Shown: positions 35,983 through 44,008 of the stretch, piece after piece | Layout of the letters: each line of letters begins with the position of its first letter | Position numbering within the stretch: position 1 is the stretch's first letter | Assembly: GCF_024721175.1 (NCBI RefSeq) | Contig: NZ_CP099399.1 | Span: 3,828,001 to 3,892,000, forward strand | Source of the DNA: Rhizobium sp. Pop5 | Lineage (GTDB): Bacteria > Pseudomonadota > Alphaproteobacteria > Rhizobiales > Rhizobiaceae | Length of the DNA: 64,000 nt | Direction of reading: 5' to 3' | Program-made: the position numbers and the translations under genes | The notes under the pieces: model-generated | Told to the model about the DNA's origin: nothing | Database searches by the model: none | What the model saw: only the letters and a program-made list of their open reading frames with translations

Positions 35983-36633
35983 TCAGACTCCGGAAAGATC
36001 ATAGGGCCGGGCAAGCACGATCGCCCGGCCACTGCCAAGCGAAAAGCGAACCTTGCCTTCCGCGACGTTGGAAATGGTGCGCGACGAACCGAAAGGCAGA
36101 TGAAAATCCACCAAGGGATAGCGCGCATTCTCGATGGAAAGCCCCGTCAGTTCGCTGAATCCCGGTATGGAAAACAAACTGCCCTTGGGAAGGTCCAGTT
36201 CGATCGTGCCGGCAATCAGCGGCACGGCCTCTTCCTTGCCCGAGGTCAGGAGCACGTCGAAGCCATCTTCGGCCAGATTGACGGCCGACAGCAGATGCTG
36301 AAGCGCGTGGTCGGAGCGTTCGCCACCAAGCGCGCCGGCCAGGATCAGTCGCCGCGCCCCGCGGGCGATCGCTTCCGATACGGCGATTTCACCGTCCGTC
36401 GCTGCCTTCGCCGCGGGATAAGGCTGTTTCTGCACATGGGGAAATGCGCCTTCGAGATCGGCCGGCGTCGAATCGAAATCGCCAACCCAGAGCTCCGGCG
36501 TAACGCCGAGTGCCGCCGCATGCCGCATGCCGCCGTCGGCCGCAATGAAACGGCTGTCGCCGATGGCGCGGCGCAGCCGTTCCGTGAGGCTGAGTTCGCC
36601 GCCGAGCAGGATGGTGAAGGTGGATTGGCTCAT
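35983..36633 (-). CDS. thiN: Thiamine pyrophosphokinase
   Basis: The ~216-residue thiamin pyrophosphokinase converts thiamine to thiamine diphosphate using ATP. Family motifs include FIAADGGMRHAAALGVTPELWVGDFDST (nucleotide and Mg binding), KAATDGEIAVSEAIARG and LGGERSDHALQHLLSA. The C-terminal beta domain includes LSIENARYPL. ATG codons at 36639 and 36633 are possible; the latter has AAGG at better spacing. It is upstream of the ABC-F gene in one unit. Confidence 0.88.
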   Translation of the reverse strand: MSQSTFTILLGGELSLTERLRRAIGDSRFIAADGGMRHAAALGVTPELWVGDFDSTPADLEGAFPHVQKQPYPAAKAATDGEIAVSEAIARGARRLILAGALGGERSDHALQHLLSAVNLAEDGFDVLLTSGKEEAVPLIAGTIELDLPKGSLFSIPGFSELTGLSIENARYPLVDFHLPFGSSRTISNVAEGKVRFSLGSGRAIVLARPYDLSGV

Positions 36634-36697
36634 GGGCATTGCCCTTAGCGCAAACGGGGGGTCGAGGGGAAGGGGCCCAGGGATGGCCCGACTCCCC

Positions 36698-37225
36698 TCA
36701 GCCCGGCGTATCCTTGTCGCGCGACAGGAAGATCGCCTCGTAGCCGCCGATGAAACGCTCGAAAAGCGCTGCAAAACGCTCGACATCCTGCTCCGGCCAG
36801 TCGGAGACGATCTCCGAAATAATAGCCAGTTTCTGCGCGAGGATGTCGGCGAGCAGGGCCTGGCCGGCCTTGGTTATGACAACGACGATCCGCCGCGCAT
36901 CGGCCTGCGAGGCCTCGCGGCGCAGCACGTTGCGCCCGACCATCTCGGCCACCACCCGGCTTGCCCGCGACGGATCGATGCGCAGCATCTCCGCAATCAT
37001 GCCGACCGTAACCTCACCGGCCGGCTGGGCCCTGCGCACGGCATCAAGCACGTCGAGATGCGAAAGCTCGAGGCCCGGGGCAGCACTCTGGATCGCCAGC
37101 CGCCCAATCAGCCGCCGGCCGGTCATCAGCCGCATGCGCCCCATGCTTCGGCCAATGCGCGGCACGCTTTCGCCGTCCGGATCGACAGGGTTGTTCGACA
37201 GGGTTTTGGTCATCGCTTCATTCAT
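36698..37225 (-). CDS. MarR-family transcriptional regulator
   Basis: The 175-residue protein has a MarR winged helix-turn-helix (LELSHLDVLDAVRRAQPAGEVTVGMIAEMLRIDPSRASRVVAEMVGRNVLRREASQADARRIVVVITKAG), including the wing DxRR. It is divergent from a DHA2-type efflux pump, and the 114-bp gap contains a 21-bp inverted repeat between -35 and -10. It is therefore very likely a repressor of that pump, released by a toxic ligand. An internal ATG at 37213 is an alternative start. Confidence 0.88.
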   Translation of the reverse strand: MNEAMTKTLSNNPVDPDGESVPRIGRSMGRMRLMTGRRLIGRLAIQSAAPGLELSHLDVLDAVRRAQPAGEVTVGMIAEMLRIDPSRASRVVAEMVGRNVLRREASQADARRIVVVITKAGQALLADILAQKLAIISEIVSDWPEQDVERFAALFERFIGGYEAIFLSRDKDTPG

Positions 37226-37284
37226 GAAGGAACCATAACAGAGCAGGATCGGAAATTGAATATGCTGGTGTCATTCATGTGCCA

Positions 37285-37313
37285 TTGACAATTATATGCT
37301 GACAGCACATAAA
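37285..37313 (+). promoter_or_regulatory. MFS pump promoter with embedded MarR operator
   Basis: TTGACA (37285-37290) and CATAAA (37308-37313) are spaced 17 bp. Between and over them lies an inverted repeat, TTATATGCT (37292-37300), GAC, AGCACATAA (37304-37312), symmetric in 8 of 9 positions per arm. A dimer bound here would block RNA polymerase directly. Confidence 0.7.
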
Positions 37314-37339
37314 AGCCCATCCAACCGGAATGATGCTCC

Positions 37340-38878
37340 ATGGACATGCAACTTGCGCCTGCGCCGCTCGTGACGGATCCTCGTCGCCGGCTCATTCTCT
37401 TCTGCTTTCTGATGACCGCCATGTTCATGGCGACGCTGGACAATCAGATCGTTTCCACAGCGCTGCCGACCATCGTCGGCGAATTCGGCCATCTCGAGCG
37501 CTTCGGTTGGATCGGCTCGGCTTACCTCCTGTCTCTCAGCGCCGTCATGCCCGTTTACGGCAAGCTCGGTGACCTCTTCGGCCGCAAATATGTGATGATG
37601 ACGGCGATTGCGATCTTCACGGTCGGCTCGACGGTCTGCGGCCTTGCGATCTCGATGAACACGCTGATCGCCGCCCGCGTGCTCCAGGGCCTCGGCGGCG
37701 GCGGCATCATGGTATCGATCTTCGCGGTCAACGCCGATCTGTTCGAACCACGCGAGCGGGCGCGCTATCAAAGCTATTCCAGCCTCGTGCTGATGGCCTC
37801 GGGCGCGATCGGCCCCGTGCTCGGCGGCACGATGAGCGATCTCTTCGGTTGGCGTTCGATCTTCCTGGTCAACGTGCCGATCGGCTTCATCGTGCTCACT
37901 GGCCTTGCCTTCATGCTGCCTTACCGCAAGCCGCATCGCCGTCCCAAGATCGATTATGCCGGCGCGCTCCTGCTGGCGCTGACGACGACCAGCATCGTGC
38001 TTGCCACCGACAGCAGCGAATTGTTCGGCTCGTTGATCTCGCCTGAGAGTATCGGCATCGTCGCTTTCGGCGTCGTTTGCGCCATCGCCTGGGTATTCAC
38101 AGAGCGCCGGGCACCGGAGCCGATCGTTCCCCTGCAGCTCTTCCGCAATTCGACCTTCAGCCTGCTGCTTGTGATCTCGATCATGGGCGGCGCCATCGCC
38201 ATCGGCATGGTCAACTATCTCGCCCTCTTCCTGCAGACCACGACCGGCCTTTCGCCATCCGCCGCCGGCCTTCTTTTCATCCTGCTCACCGGCGGCCTCG
38301 TCTGCGGGTCGCTATCGGCAGGCCGCATCATCTCGAAGACAGGGCGCTACAAGCCCTTCGCCATCGCAAGCCTCAGCTGCAGCGCAGTTGCCTTTGCGCT
38401 GATGTCGCAGATCCACGCGGGAACGCCGATCGCCTTCATCGGCGCGATCATGATGCTGCACGGCATCGGCATCGGTCTTGCGCAGCAGGTTCCCGTCATC
38501 GGCGTGCAGAACGCCGCACCCGCCCGCGACGTCGGCGCGGCCACCGGCTCGGTGACCCTATCACGCATGGGAGGCGCGTCGATCGCCATATCCATCTATG
38601 GCGCCATCATCGCCTCCGGGCTCGGCAAGGTCGGCGTGTCCATTCCCGGCGTCGCCGATATCGAGCAGCTGACGCCCAAGATGATGGCCGCCCTTCCCGA
38701 AGCGAGCCGCCAAGCCGTCGCCGATATTTATACCGCCGCCTTCTCGCCGCTTTTCATGACCTCCTGCGCCATTGCGCTGATCGGACTGACGGCCGCCTTC
38801 ATGCTGAAGCCTGTGCAGCTGCCGCGTGCCGGCGAGACGAAGATGGTGCAAAAGCCGGCGGCGGAGGCTGCGGAATAA
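37340..38878 (+). CDS. MFS multidrug efflux transporter, DHA2 (EmrB/QacA) family
   Basis: The 512-residue protein has about 14 predicted membrane segments. The DHA2 motif is LDNQIVSTALPTIVGEFG, followed by motif A-like GKLGDLFGRKYVMM and motif C-like GAIGPVLGGTMSDLFGWRSIFLVNVPIG. It is a proton-driven drug exporter by family. A divergent MarR regulator and an operator overlapping the promoter suggest induction by its substrate. No membrane-fusion partner (EmrA-like) is nearby, so it probably works alone at the inner membrane. Confidence 0.92.
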   Translation: MDMQLAPAPLVTDPRRRLILFCFLMTAMFMATLDNQIVSTALPTIVGEFGHLERFGWIGSAYLLSLSAVMPVYGKLGDLFGRKYVMMTAIAIFTVGSTVCGLAISMNTLIAARVLQGLGGGGIMVSIFAVNADLFEPRERARYQSYSSLVLMASGAIGPVLGGTMSDLFGWRSIFLVNVPIGFIVLTGLAFMLPYRKPHRRPKIDYAGALLLALTTTSIVLATDSSELFGSLISPESIGIVAFGVVCAIAWVFTERRAPEPIVPLQLFRNSTFSLLLVISIMGGAIAIGMVNYLALFLQTTTGLSPSAAGLLFILLTGGLVCGSLSAGRIISKTGRYKPFAIASLSCSAVAFALMSQIHAGTPIAFIGAIMMLHGIGIGLAQQVPVIGVQNAAPARDVGAATGSVTLSRMGGASIAISIYGAIIASGLGKVGVSIPGVADIEQLTPKMMAALPEASRQAVADIYTAAFSPLFMTSCAIALIGLTAAFMLKPVQLPRAGETKMVQKPAAEAAE

Positions 38879-39263
38879 CGCGGATCGCCCGCAGATCGCT
38901 TCCAGTAAGCGTCCATTTTGTCGATTAACTATCAGCAGTTGCAATTTTCTCGCGACACTGCCGCCGCCGACCCGGTTGTCTCAATCGAACCGTTCTTTTT
39001 CCGCACTGCAGACGAATCTAGGCTTTGTGACGGAATTTTCGCCATAATTTCATCCGAGCGAAAGGAAGCTTCAATCCCTGAGGCTTGCCAAAATGCAACG
39101 GCGCCACATTTAAGCAGAGTCTCGCTATGCAACCGATGCGGAAATCAGCTACAGCAAAGACTTGTATCGGTCGTATGTGCAGTGCGAGATCAGGGGTGCG
39201 CACCTGTTGAATCCCCCTTGCCACGGCCGGTCCGAACCTGCAGCAAACCGGCAAAGCAGCGAC
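38879..39263. other. Intergenic region between MFS and M48 protease genes
   Basis: About 385 bp with no credible ORF by start, ribosome site or composition. I see no strong hairpin terminator after the MFS gene. The promoter of the protease gene is expected here, but no clear -35/-10 pair stands out. Confidence 0.4.
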
Positions 39264-40808
39264 ATGAAGCGGAGAACCAGACTGGATAGCTTGACGACGT
39301 GGAAATCGCCCGCGCTTTCCAGTGATGCCATCTCCGCGCCGCTCCGCTTCATGCGGCGCCTGATGCTGCTTTCGGCCATTGCCGTCGGGTTGAACGGCTG
39401 CCAGCCGCTGATCGAGCAATCCTATCAGCCGACAGTCTCGCCCTCCTCCAATCCGCAGATCGTCGACGAGGTACAAAAGAATGATCCCCGCGCGGCGATG
39501 GGCGCCCGCGAGCATCCGCGCATCGTCGCAAGCTATGGCGGCGAATACAAGGATGCCAAGACCGAGCGTCTCGTCGCCCGCATCGCCGGCGCGCTGACGG
39601 CGGTGTCGGAAAATCCGAGCCAGTCCTATCGCATCACCATTCTGAACTCGCCGGCGATCAACGCTTTCGCGTTGCCGGGCGGCTATCTGTACGTCACCCG
39701 CGGCCTGCTCGCCCTTGCCAACGACGCTTCGGAAGTTGCCGCCGTGCTGTCGCACGAGATGGGCCACGTCACCGCAAACCACGGCATCGAACGGCAGAAG
39801 CGCGAGGAGGCTGAGGTCATTGCCAGCCGCGTCGTCGCCGAGGTCCTCTCCAGCGACATCGCCGGCAAGCAGGCGCTTGCCCGCGGCAAACTCCGGCTCG
39901 CCGCCTTCTCCCGCCAGCAGGAGCTGCAAGCCGACGTGATCGGTGTGCGCATGCTCGGCGAAGCCGGCTACGACCCTTATGCCGCAGCCCGTTTCCTCGA
40001 CTCCATGGCTGCCTACAGCCGCTTCATGTCGGTCGACCCGGAAGCCGACCAGAGCCTCGACTTCCTGTCGAGCCATCCAAATTCCGCCCAGCGTATCGAC
40101 CTTGCCCGCGCCCATGCCCGCGCTTTCGGCCAGGAAGGGGCGGTCGGCGACAAGGGCCGCGATTACTATCTCGACGGCATAGACGGCCTGCTTTACGGCG
40201 ACAGCCCGGAGGAAGGCTATGTGCGCGGCCAAACCTTCCTGCATGGTGGCCTTGGCATCCGCTTCGACGTCCCGCCCGACTTCAAGATCGACAATAAGGT
40301 CGAAGCCGTGATGGCGACCGGCCCGAATGACATCGCCGTCCGCTTCGACGGTGTCGCCGATAATCAGAACCAGAGCCTCACCAATTACATCTCCAGCGGC
40401 TGGGTGACCGGCCTCGACCCATCGACCATCCAGCCGATCACCATCAACGGCATGGAAGCGGCCACAGCGCGCGCCAGCGCCGACCGCTGGGATTTCGACG
40501 TCACCGTCATCCGCAACAATTCGCAGATCTTCAGGTTCCTCACCGCCGTGCCGAAGGGCAGCGATGCGCTGGAGCCGACAGCCGAAGTCTTGCGCACGAG
40601 TTTCCGGCGCATGACGCCCGCGGAAGCGGCCTCCCTGAAGCCGCTACGCATTCGCGTCGTCACCGTCCGGCCGGGCGAGAACATCTCGACGCTCGCCGCC
40701 CGCATGATGGGCACCGACCGCAAGCTCGATCTCTTCAAGCTCATCAATGCCCTGCCGACGGGTGCGGCCGTTTCGCCAGGCGACCGCGTCAAGATCATCG
40801 CCGAATAA
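39264..40808 (+). CDS. M48-family zinc metalloprotease lipoprotein with LysM-like C-terminus
   Basis: The protein is ~514 residues from the ATG at 39264, or ~485 from 39351. The latter start puts a short signal peptide with lipobox LNGC directly at the N-terminus (MRRLMLLSAIAVGLNGC), so it is a strong alternative. The protease domain has HEMGH and the third zinc ligand in the ELQAD segment, as in BepA/YfgC and LoiP. The C-terminal ~50 residues (VTVRPGENISTLAARMMG; VSPGDRVKIIAE) resemble a peptidoglycan-binding LysM motif. It probably acts in periplasmic envelope quality control. It is followed by a hairpin and the convergent rpoH2. Confidence 0.87.
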   Translation: MKRRTRLDSLTTWKSPALSSDAISAPLRFMRRLMLLSAIAVGLNGCQPLIEQSYQPTVSPSSNPQIVDEVQKNDPRAAMGAREHPRIVASYGGEYKDAKTERLVARIAGALTAVSENPSQSYRITILNSPAINAFALPGGYLYVTRGLLALANDASEVAAVLSHEMGHVTANHGIERQKREEAEVIASRVVAEVLSSDIAGKQALARGKLRLAAFSRQQELQADVIGVRMLGEAGYDPYAAARFLDSMAAYSRFMSVDPEADQSLDFLSSHPNSAQRIDLARAHARAFGQEGAVGDKGRDYYLDGIDGLLYGDSPEEGYVRGQTFLHGGLGIRFDVPPDFKIDNKVEAVMATGPNDIAVRFDGVADNQNQSLTNYISSGWVTGLDPSTIQPITINGMEAATARASADRWDFDVTVIRNNSQIFRFLTAVPKGSDALEPTAEVLRTSFRRMTPAEAASLKPLRIRVVTVRPGENISTLAARMMGTDRKLDLFKLINALPTGAAVSPGDRVKIIAE

Positions 40809-40812
40809 AAAT

Positions 40813-40830
40813 GCCCGGCTCGCGCCGGGC
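40813..40830 (+). terminator. Hairpin between M48 protease and rpoH2
   Basis: Perfect stem GCCCGGC / GCCGGGC with TCGC loop between two convergent genes. It has no long T-run, so termination efficiency is uncertain. Confidence 0.6.
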
Positions 40831-40860
40831 CTAGTCTGTGCTGCTGGAGGGGAATGCGGT

Positions 40861-41724
40861 TCAGGCGTAGGCCGCCATGTGCGGATCGGCGCTGACGAGC
40901 GCGCTGCGAAGCTTCTCCATCGCCCGGCTTTCGATCTGGCGCACGCGCTCCTTGGAAATGCCAAGATCGGCGCCGAGCTCTTCGAGCGTAGCGCCATCTT
41001 CCGCCAGCCGCCGGGCGCTGATGATCTTCATTTCGCGCTCGTTGAGATGTTTCAGCGCCGAGGCTAGCCAGACCCGGCGGCGCTCGCCGTCAATCATATT
41101 GGAAACCTGCTCGTCCGGCAGAGGATCGTCGCTGACGAGAAAATCCATCTTCTCCGCACTCTCGGCGTCACCCGAGACAGAGGGCGCCTGCAGCGAGGCA
41201 TCGTTGCCGGAAAGCCGCGCATCCATGGTCTGGACATCGGCGAGGCTGACGCCCAAGGCGGCTGCGATCTCCTGATGGATGGATTGCAGCGTCAGCTGCG
41301 TATCGCCCTTGGCGAGCTTGGCGCGCAGGCGGCGCAGGTTGAAGAACAGCGCCTTCTGCGCCGAACTCGTCCCGCCGCGCACGATCGACCAGTTGCGCAG
41401 GATATAATCCTGGATCGAGGCCCTGATCCACCAGCTTGCATAGGTCGAAAAGCGCACGTCGCGTTCCGGCTCGAAACGGGCGGCAGCCTCCAGCAGGCCG
41501 ACATAGCCCTCCTGCACGAGATCGCTCATCGGCAGTCCGAAATTGCGGAACTTGCCGGCCATGGAGATGACGAGGCGCATATGGGCCATGGCGATCTGGT
41601 TGCGTGCGCCGCGGTCATCGTGATCCTTCCAGCGGGTGGCAAGATCGTGTTCTTCCTGACGGGCGAGATAGGGGGCGGCCATCGCGATTTTGATCATGCG
41701 CCGATCTGCAGACATGTTCTTCAT
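40861..41724 (-). CDS. rpoH2: RNA polymerase sigma-32 factor, RpoH2 type
   Basis: The 287-residue sigma-70 group 3 factor has region 2 (RNQIAMAHMRLVISMAGKFRNFGLPMSDLVQEGYVGLLEAAARFEPERDVRFSTYASWWIRASIQDYILRNWSIVR), including the RpoH-box-like segment after it, and region 4 with helix-turn-helix GATLEELGADLGISKERVRQIESRAMEKLR. The N-terminus MKNMSADRRMIKIAMAAPYLARQEE is of the RpoH2 type of rhizobia rather than RpoH1. RpoH2 serves heat, oxidative or osmotic stress responses. GGAG precedes the ATG, and a 380-bp leader region separates it from carD. Confidence 0.9.
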   Translation of the reverse strand: MKNMSADRRMIKIAMAAPYLARQEEHDLATRWKDHDDRGARNQIAMAHMRLVISMAGKFRNFGLPMSDLVQEGYVGLLEAAARFEPERDVRFSTYASWWIRASIQDYILRNWSIVRGGTSSAQKALFFNLRRLRAKLAKGDTQLTLQSIHQEIAAALGVSLADVQTMDARLSGNDASLQAPSVSGDAESAEKMDFLVSDDPLPDEQVSNMIDGERRRVWLASALKHLNEREMKIISARRLAEDGATLEELGADLGISKERVRQIESRAMEKLRSALVSADPHMAAYA

Positions 41725-41819
41725 TTCGATCTCCTGAAACAGGCCTCTCGCCCTAAATGGACAATAAAACGCGCATTCCGGAACATCGCTGTCCGGACCG
41801 AATGGGGTTCTGAATGCAT

Positions 41820-41906
41820 AAAGGCCCCCGCCCCTGGACTTTTCAGGGGGAGGCCCTATCTCTCATCACGTGCCGTTAAGACGGCTGAGCTGGATCTGTT
41901 TTTTCA
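41820..41906. ncRNA. Candidate structured RNA or leader element upstream of rpoH2
   Basis: Within the 378-bp rpoH2-carD gap, a hairpin forms from GGCC (outer) and CCCCTG / CAGGGG (inner) at about 41832-41865, followed by GCCGT-TAAG-ACGGC near 41873-41886 and a T6 run at ~41899. On the plus strand this resembles a short sRNA with a U-tail. On the minus strand it would be the rpoH2 5' leader. I cannot match it to a named family. Confidence 0.3.
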
Positions 41907-42050
41907 CGCTGCCGCACAGGCGAGACTGAAAAGGCATAATCCGCTCCTCATCGAACATTGAAGGAATGGCGGTTCGCCCGACGAGGTCATGGCCCGGCGC
42001 GCAGTCCGCAATTACGTGTGTTAACGCGGCAGCCGGGAAAAAGTTCCAAT

Positions 42051-42080
42051 AAAAAACCCGGCACAGTGGCCGGGTTTTTT
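42051..42080 (-). terminator. Intrinsic terminator of carD (bidirectional)
   Basis: Stem ACCCGGC (42056-42062) with GCCGGGT (42069-42075), preceded by A6 and followed by T6, so it works on either strand. It sits 28 bp past the carD stop. Confidence 0.85.
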
Positions 42081-42102
42081 GATCGGGAAAACAGGGGTCG
42101 CC

Positions 42103-42675
42103 TTATGCGGCTTCGTCCTGCGAATCGTCTTCTTCGATCGCCTTGCCGCGCTTCGGACCCTTGTTGAGATTGGTCTCGACGAGGCGGACAGCTTCGGTTT
42201 CCGACATCTTGTTGACGGCGGCGATTTCGCGCGCCATGCGATCGAGCGCGGCTTCATAAAGCTGACGCTCGGAATAGGACTGTTCGGGCTGGTTTTCGGC
42301 ACGATAGAGATCGCGCACGACCTCAGCGATGGAAATCAGATCGCCGGAATTGATCTTGGCATCATATTCCTGGGCGCGACGGGACCACATGGTGCGCTTG
42401 ACGCGTGCCTTGCCCTGCACGACCTTCAAAGCACGCTCGACGAAATCCGTTTCCGAAAGCTTGCGCATGCCGATGCTCATGGCCTTGGCGACCGGAACCT
42501 TCAGGCGCATCTTGTCCTTCTCGAAATCGATAACGAAAAGTTCGAGCTTCATGCCGGCGACTTCTTGCTCTTCGATAGCGGTGATGGTACCGACGCCGTG
42601 AGCGGGGTAGACGATCGATTCACCGGTCTTGAAGCCGTGGCGTGCTGTAGAAGGCTTTTTCTGCTGAGTCGTCAT
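42103..42675 (-). CDS. carD: CarD/CdnL-family transcriptional regulator
   Basis: The 190-residue protein has an N-terminal RNA polymerase-interacting (Tudor-like) domain (FKTGESIVYPAHGVGTITAIEEQEVAGMKLELFVIDFEKDKMRLKVPVAKA) and an all-helical DNA-binding C-terminal domain. CarD proteins bind the RNAP beta subunit and stabilise open complexes, notably at rRNA promoters. The C-terminus is acidic (EEDDSQDEAA). I chose the ATG at 42675, as the frame's first codon is a TTG three codons upstream. A good terminator follows. Confidence 0.92.
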   Translation of the reverse strand: MTTQQKKPSTARHGFKTGESIVYPAHGVGTITAIEEQEVAGMKLELFVIDFEKDKMRLKVPVAKAMSIGMRKLSETDFVERALKVVQGKARVKRTMWSRRAQEYDAKINSGDLISIAEVVRDLYRAENQPEQSYSERQLYEAALDRMAREIAAVNKMSETEAVRLVETNLNKGPKRGKAIEEDDSQDEAA

Positions 42676-43068
42676 TCTATTCAAAAACTCCCTGTTACGC
42701 TTCCGGCGGCGGCCGGAGCCGGGTCAGTCAGGCCCGGGTGAGACGGGTATATCCGTCGGGTGACTTCACTCTGGTCCCATCACGCAAAAGCAACTATGTC
42801 TTGCGCGCCATCTTGGGATGCGACGCTCAAGGCGTTGATATGTCACGGAAACCGTGGGGCGGATTGGTTTTGCTTTCGTGATGGTTTTGGGCATGCGTCA
42901 TGCCACAAATGGAACAGTGGACGAAACCTACCATAAAAATATGAGGAAATCAATAATTTGCTTCGCTTGAGTCATGCGGGCAACACAAGTCACCCATATG
43001 CCACGCGCAGATTTAAAACGTTTCATCGCATTGCAGCCCAAATTCTGGCGACGAATGCGGCGGCGGCC
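42676..43068. other. Intergenic region upstream of carD
   Basis: About 390 bp between the fdxA stop and the carD start, both on the minus strand. It should hold the carD promoter. Part of it is A+T-rich (about 42930-42960), but I see no clear operator, RNA or ORF. Confidence 0.4.
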
Positions 43069-43407
43069 TCAATCGCCGGAGCCGGGCTTTTCCGAGAAAT
43101 ATTTCTCGAATTTTCCGGTCTCGCCATCCATCTCCTTGGCCTCCGGCAACGGATCTTTCTTGACCGTGATATTGGGCCAGATGGCGGCATATTCGGTGTT
43201 GATCTTCAGCCATTTATCGAGGCCCGGCTCGGTATCGGGCTTGATGGCCTCGGCGGGACATTCAGGCTCGCACACACCGCAATCGATGCATTCGTCGGGA
43301 TGGATGACGAGGAAATTCTCGCCTTCATAGAAGCAGTCGACGGGGCAGACTTCCACGCAATCGGTGTATTTGCACTTAATGCAATTGTCGGTCACGACAT
43401 AGGTCAT
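43069..43407 (-). CDS. fdxA: Seven-iron ferredoxin FdxA
   Basis: The 112-residue ferredoxin has the [3Fe-4S]/[4Fe-4S] pattern in [18 protein letters not shown] and [16 protein letters not shown], the FdxA/FdIII type. It probably carries low-potential electrons in the cytoplasm. I used the ATG at 43407 ([17 protein letters not shown]), because the open frame upstream has no similarity. It lies in the conserved carD-fdxA-S4-helicase block on one strand. Confidence 0.93.
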   Translation of the reverse strand: MTYVVTDNCIKCKYTDCVEVCPVDCFYEGENFLVIHPDECIDCGVCEPECPAEAIKPDTEPGLDKWLKINTEYAAIWPNITVKKDPLPEAKEMDGETGKFEKYFSEKPGSGD

Positions 43408-43601
43408 GAAGAACTCCAGGATTCCATGCGGATGGGGCCGGGCAACCTGGAACGTCGCGCCTATCCCCGTGCCGGAGGAAAAGCGTGGACAGGCTTGAGG
43501 AGGCAAGCACGCTTCCGGCAGGTTGTCAGTGACGTATCGGCTTTGGCGCCGGATTTCAAGGATAAACGATCTGCAAAAGCCGCTGCCGCGGGCAGAGTTT
43601 T

Positions 43602-44006
43602 CTAATCCTCGTCCGACATCAGCTTGTCGATTGCGCGCCGTTCCTTTTTCGTCGGACGGCCCGAACCGGCCGCCCGGATCGCCTGCTCGTAGGGCGTGAG
43701 ACGTTTTGCCTCATCCGGCGGCGGGGACAGGTCCTCGTAGAGCAGACGCGCTTCCTCGTAGGGCCCGCGCCGCTCGCCGGTCAGACGCACGACGAGCACG
43801 ACGTCGCGCCGCTCCAGTGTCAGCTCGACGCGATCACCCGGCTTGACCATCTGGCTCGGCTGGCTGCAACGCTCGCCGTTGATGCGGACATGGCCGGACT
43901 GAACATGGCTCTGCGCCAGCGAGCGCGATTTCACCATGCGCGTGAAGAACAGCCATTTGTCGATACGCTGGCGCGAACCGCTGGTCGGCTGTGTCTCCCC
44001 GCTCAT
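43602..44006 (-). CDS. S4-domain RNA-binding protein (Hsp15-like)
   Basis: The 134-residue protein has an N-terminal S4 RNA-binding fold ([50 protein letters not shown]) and a basic C-terminus ([14 protein letters not shown]), as in Hsp15, which binds 50S subunits carrying blocked nascent chains. It starts 2 bp after the helicase stop, so the two RNA-related genes are co-transcribed. Confidence 0.85.
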   Translation of the reverse strand: MSGETQPTSGSRQRIDKWLFFTRMVKSRSLAQSHVQSGHVRINGERCSQPSQMVKPGDRVELTLERRDVVLVVRLTGERRGPYEEARLLYEDLSPPPDEAKRLTPYEQAIRAAGSGRPTKKERRAIDKLMSDED

Positions 44007-44008
44007 GA

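Noticed and set aside
41958..42167. 69-codon plus-strand ORF after the rpoH2 leader
   Set aside because: It runs through the carD terminator into antisense carD, and has no supporting motif.
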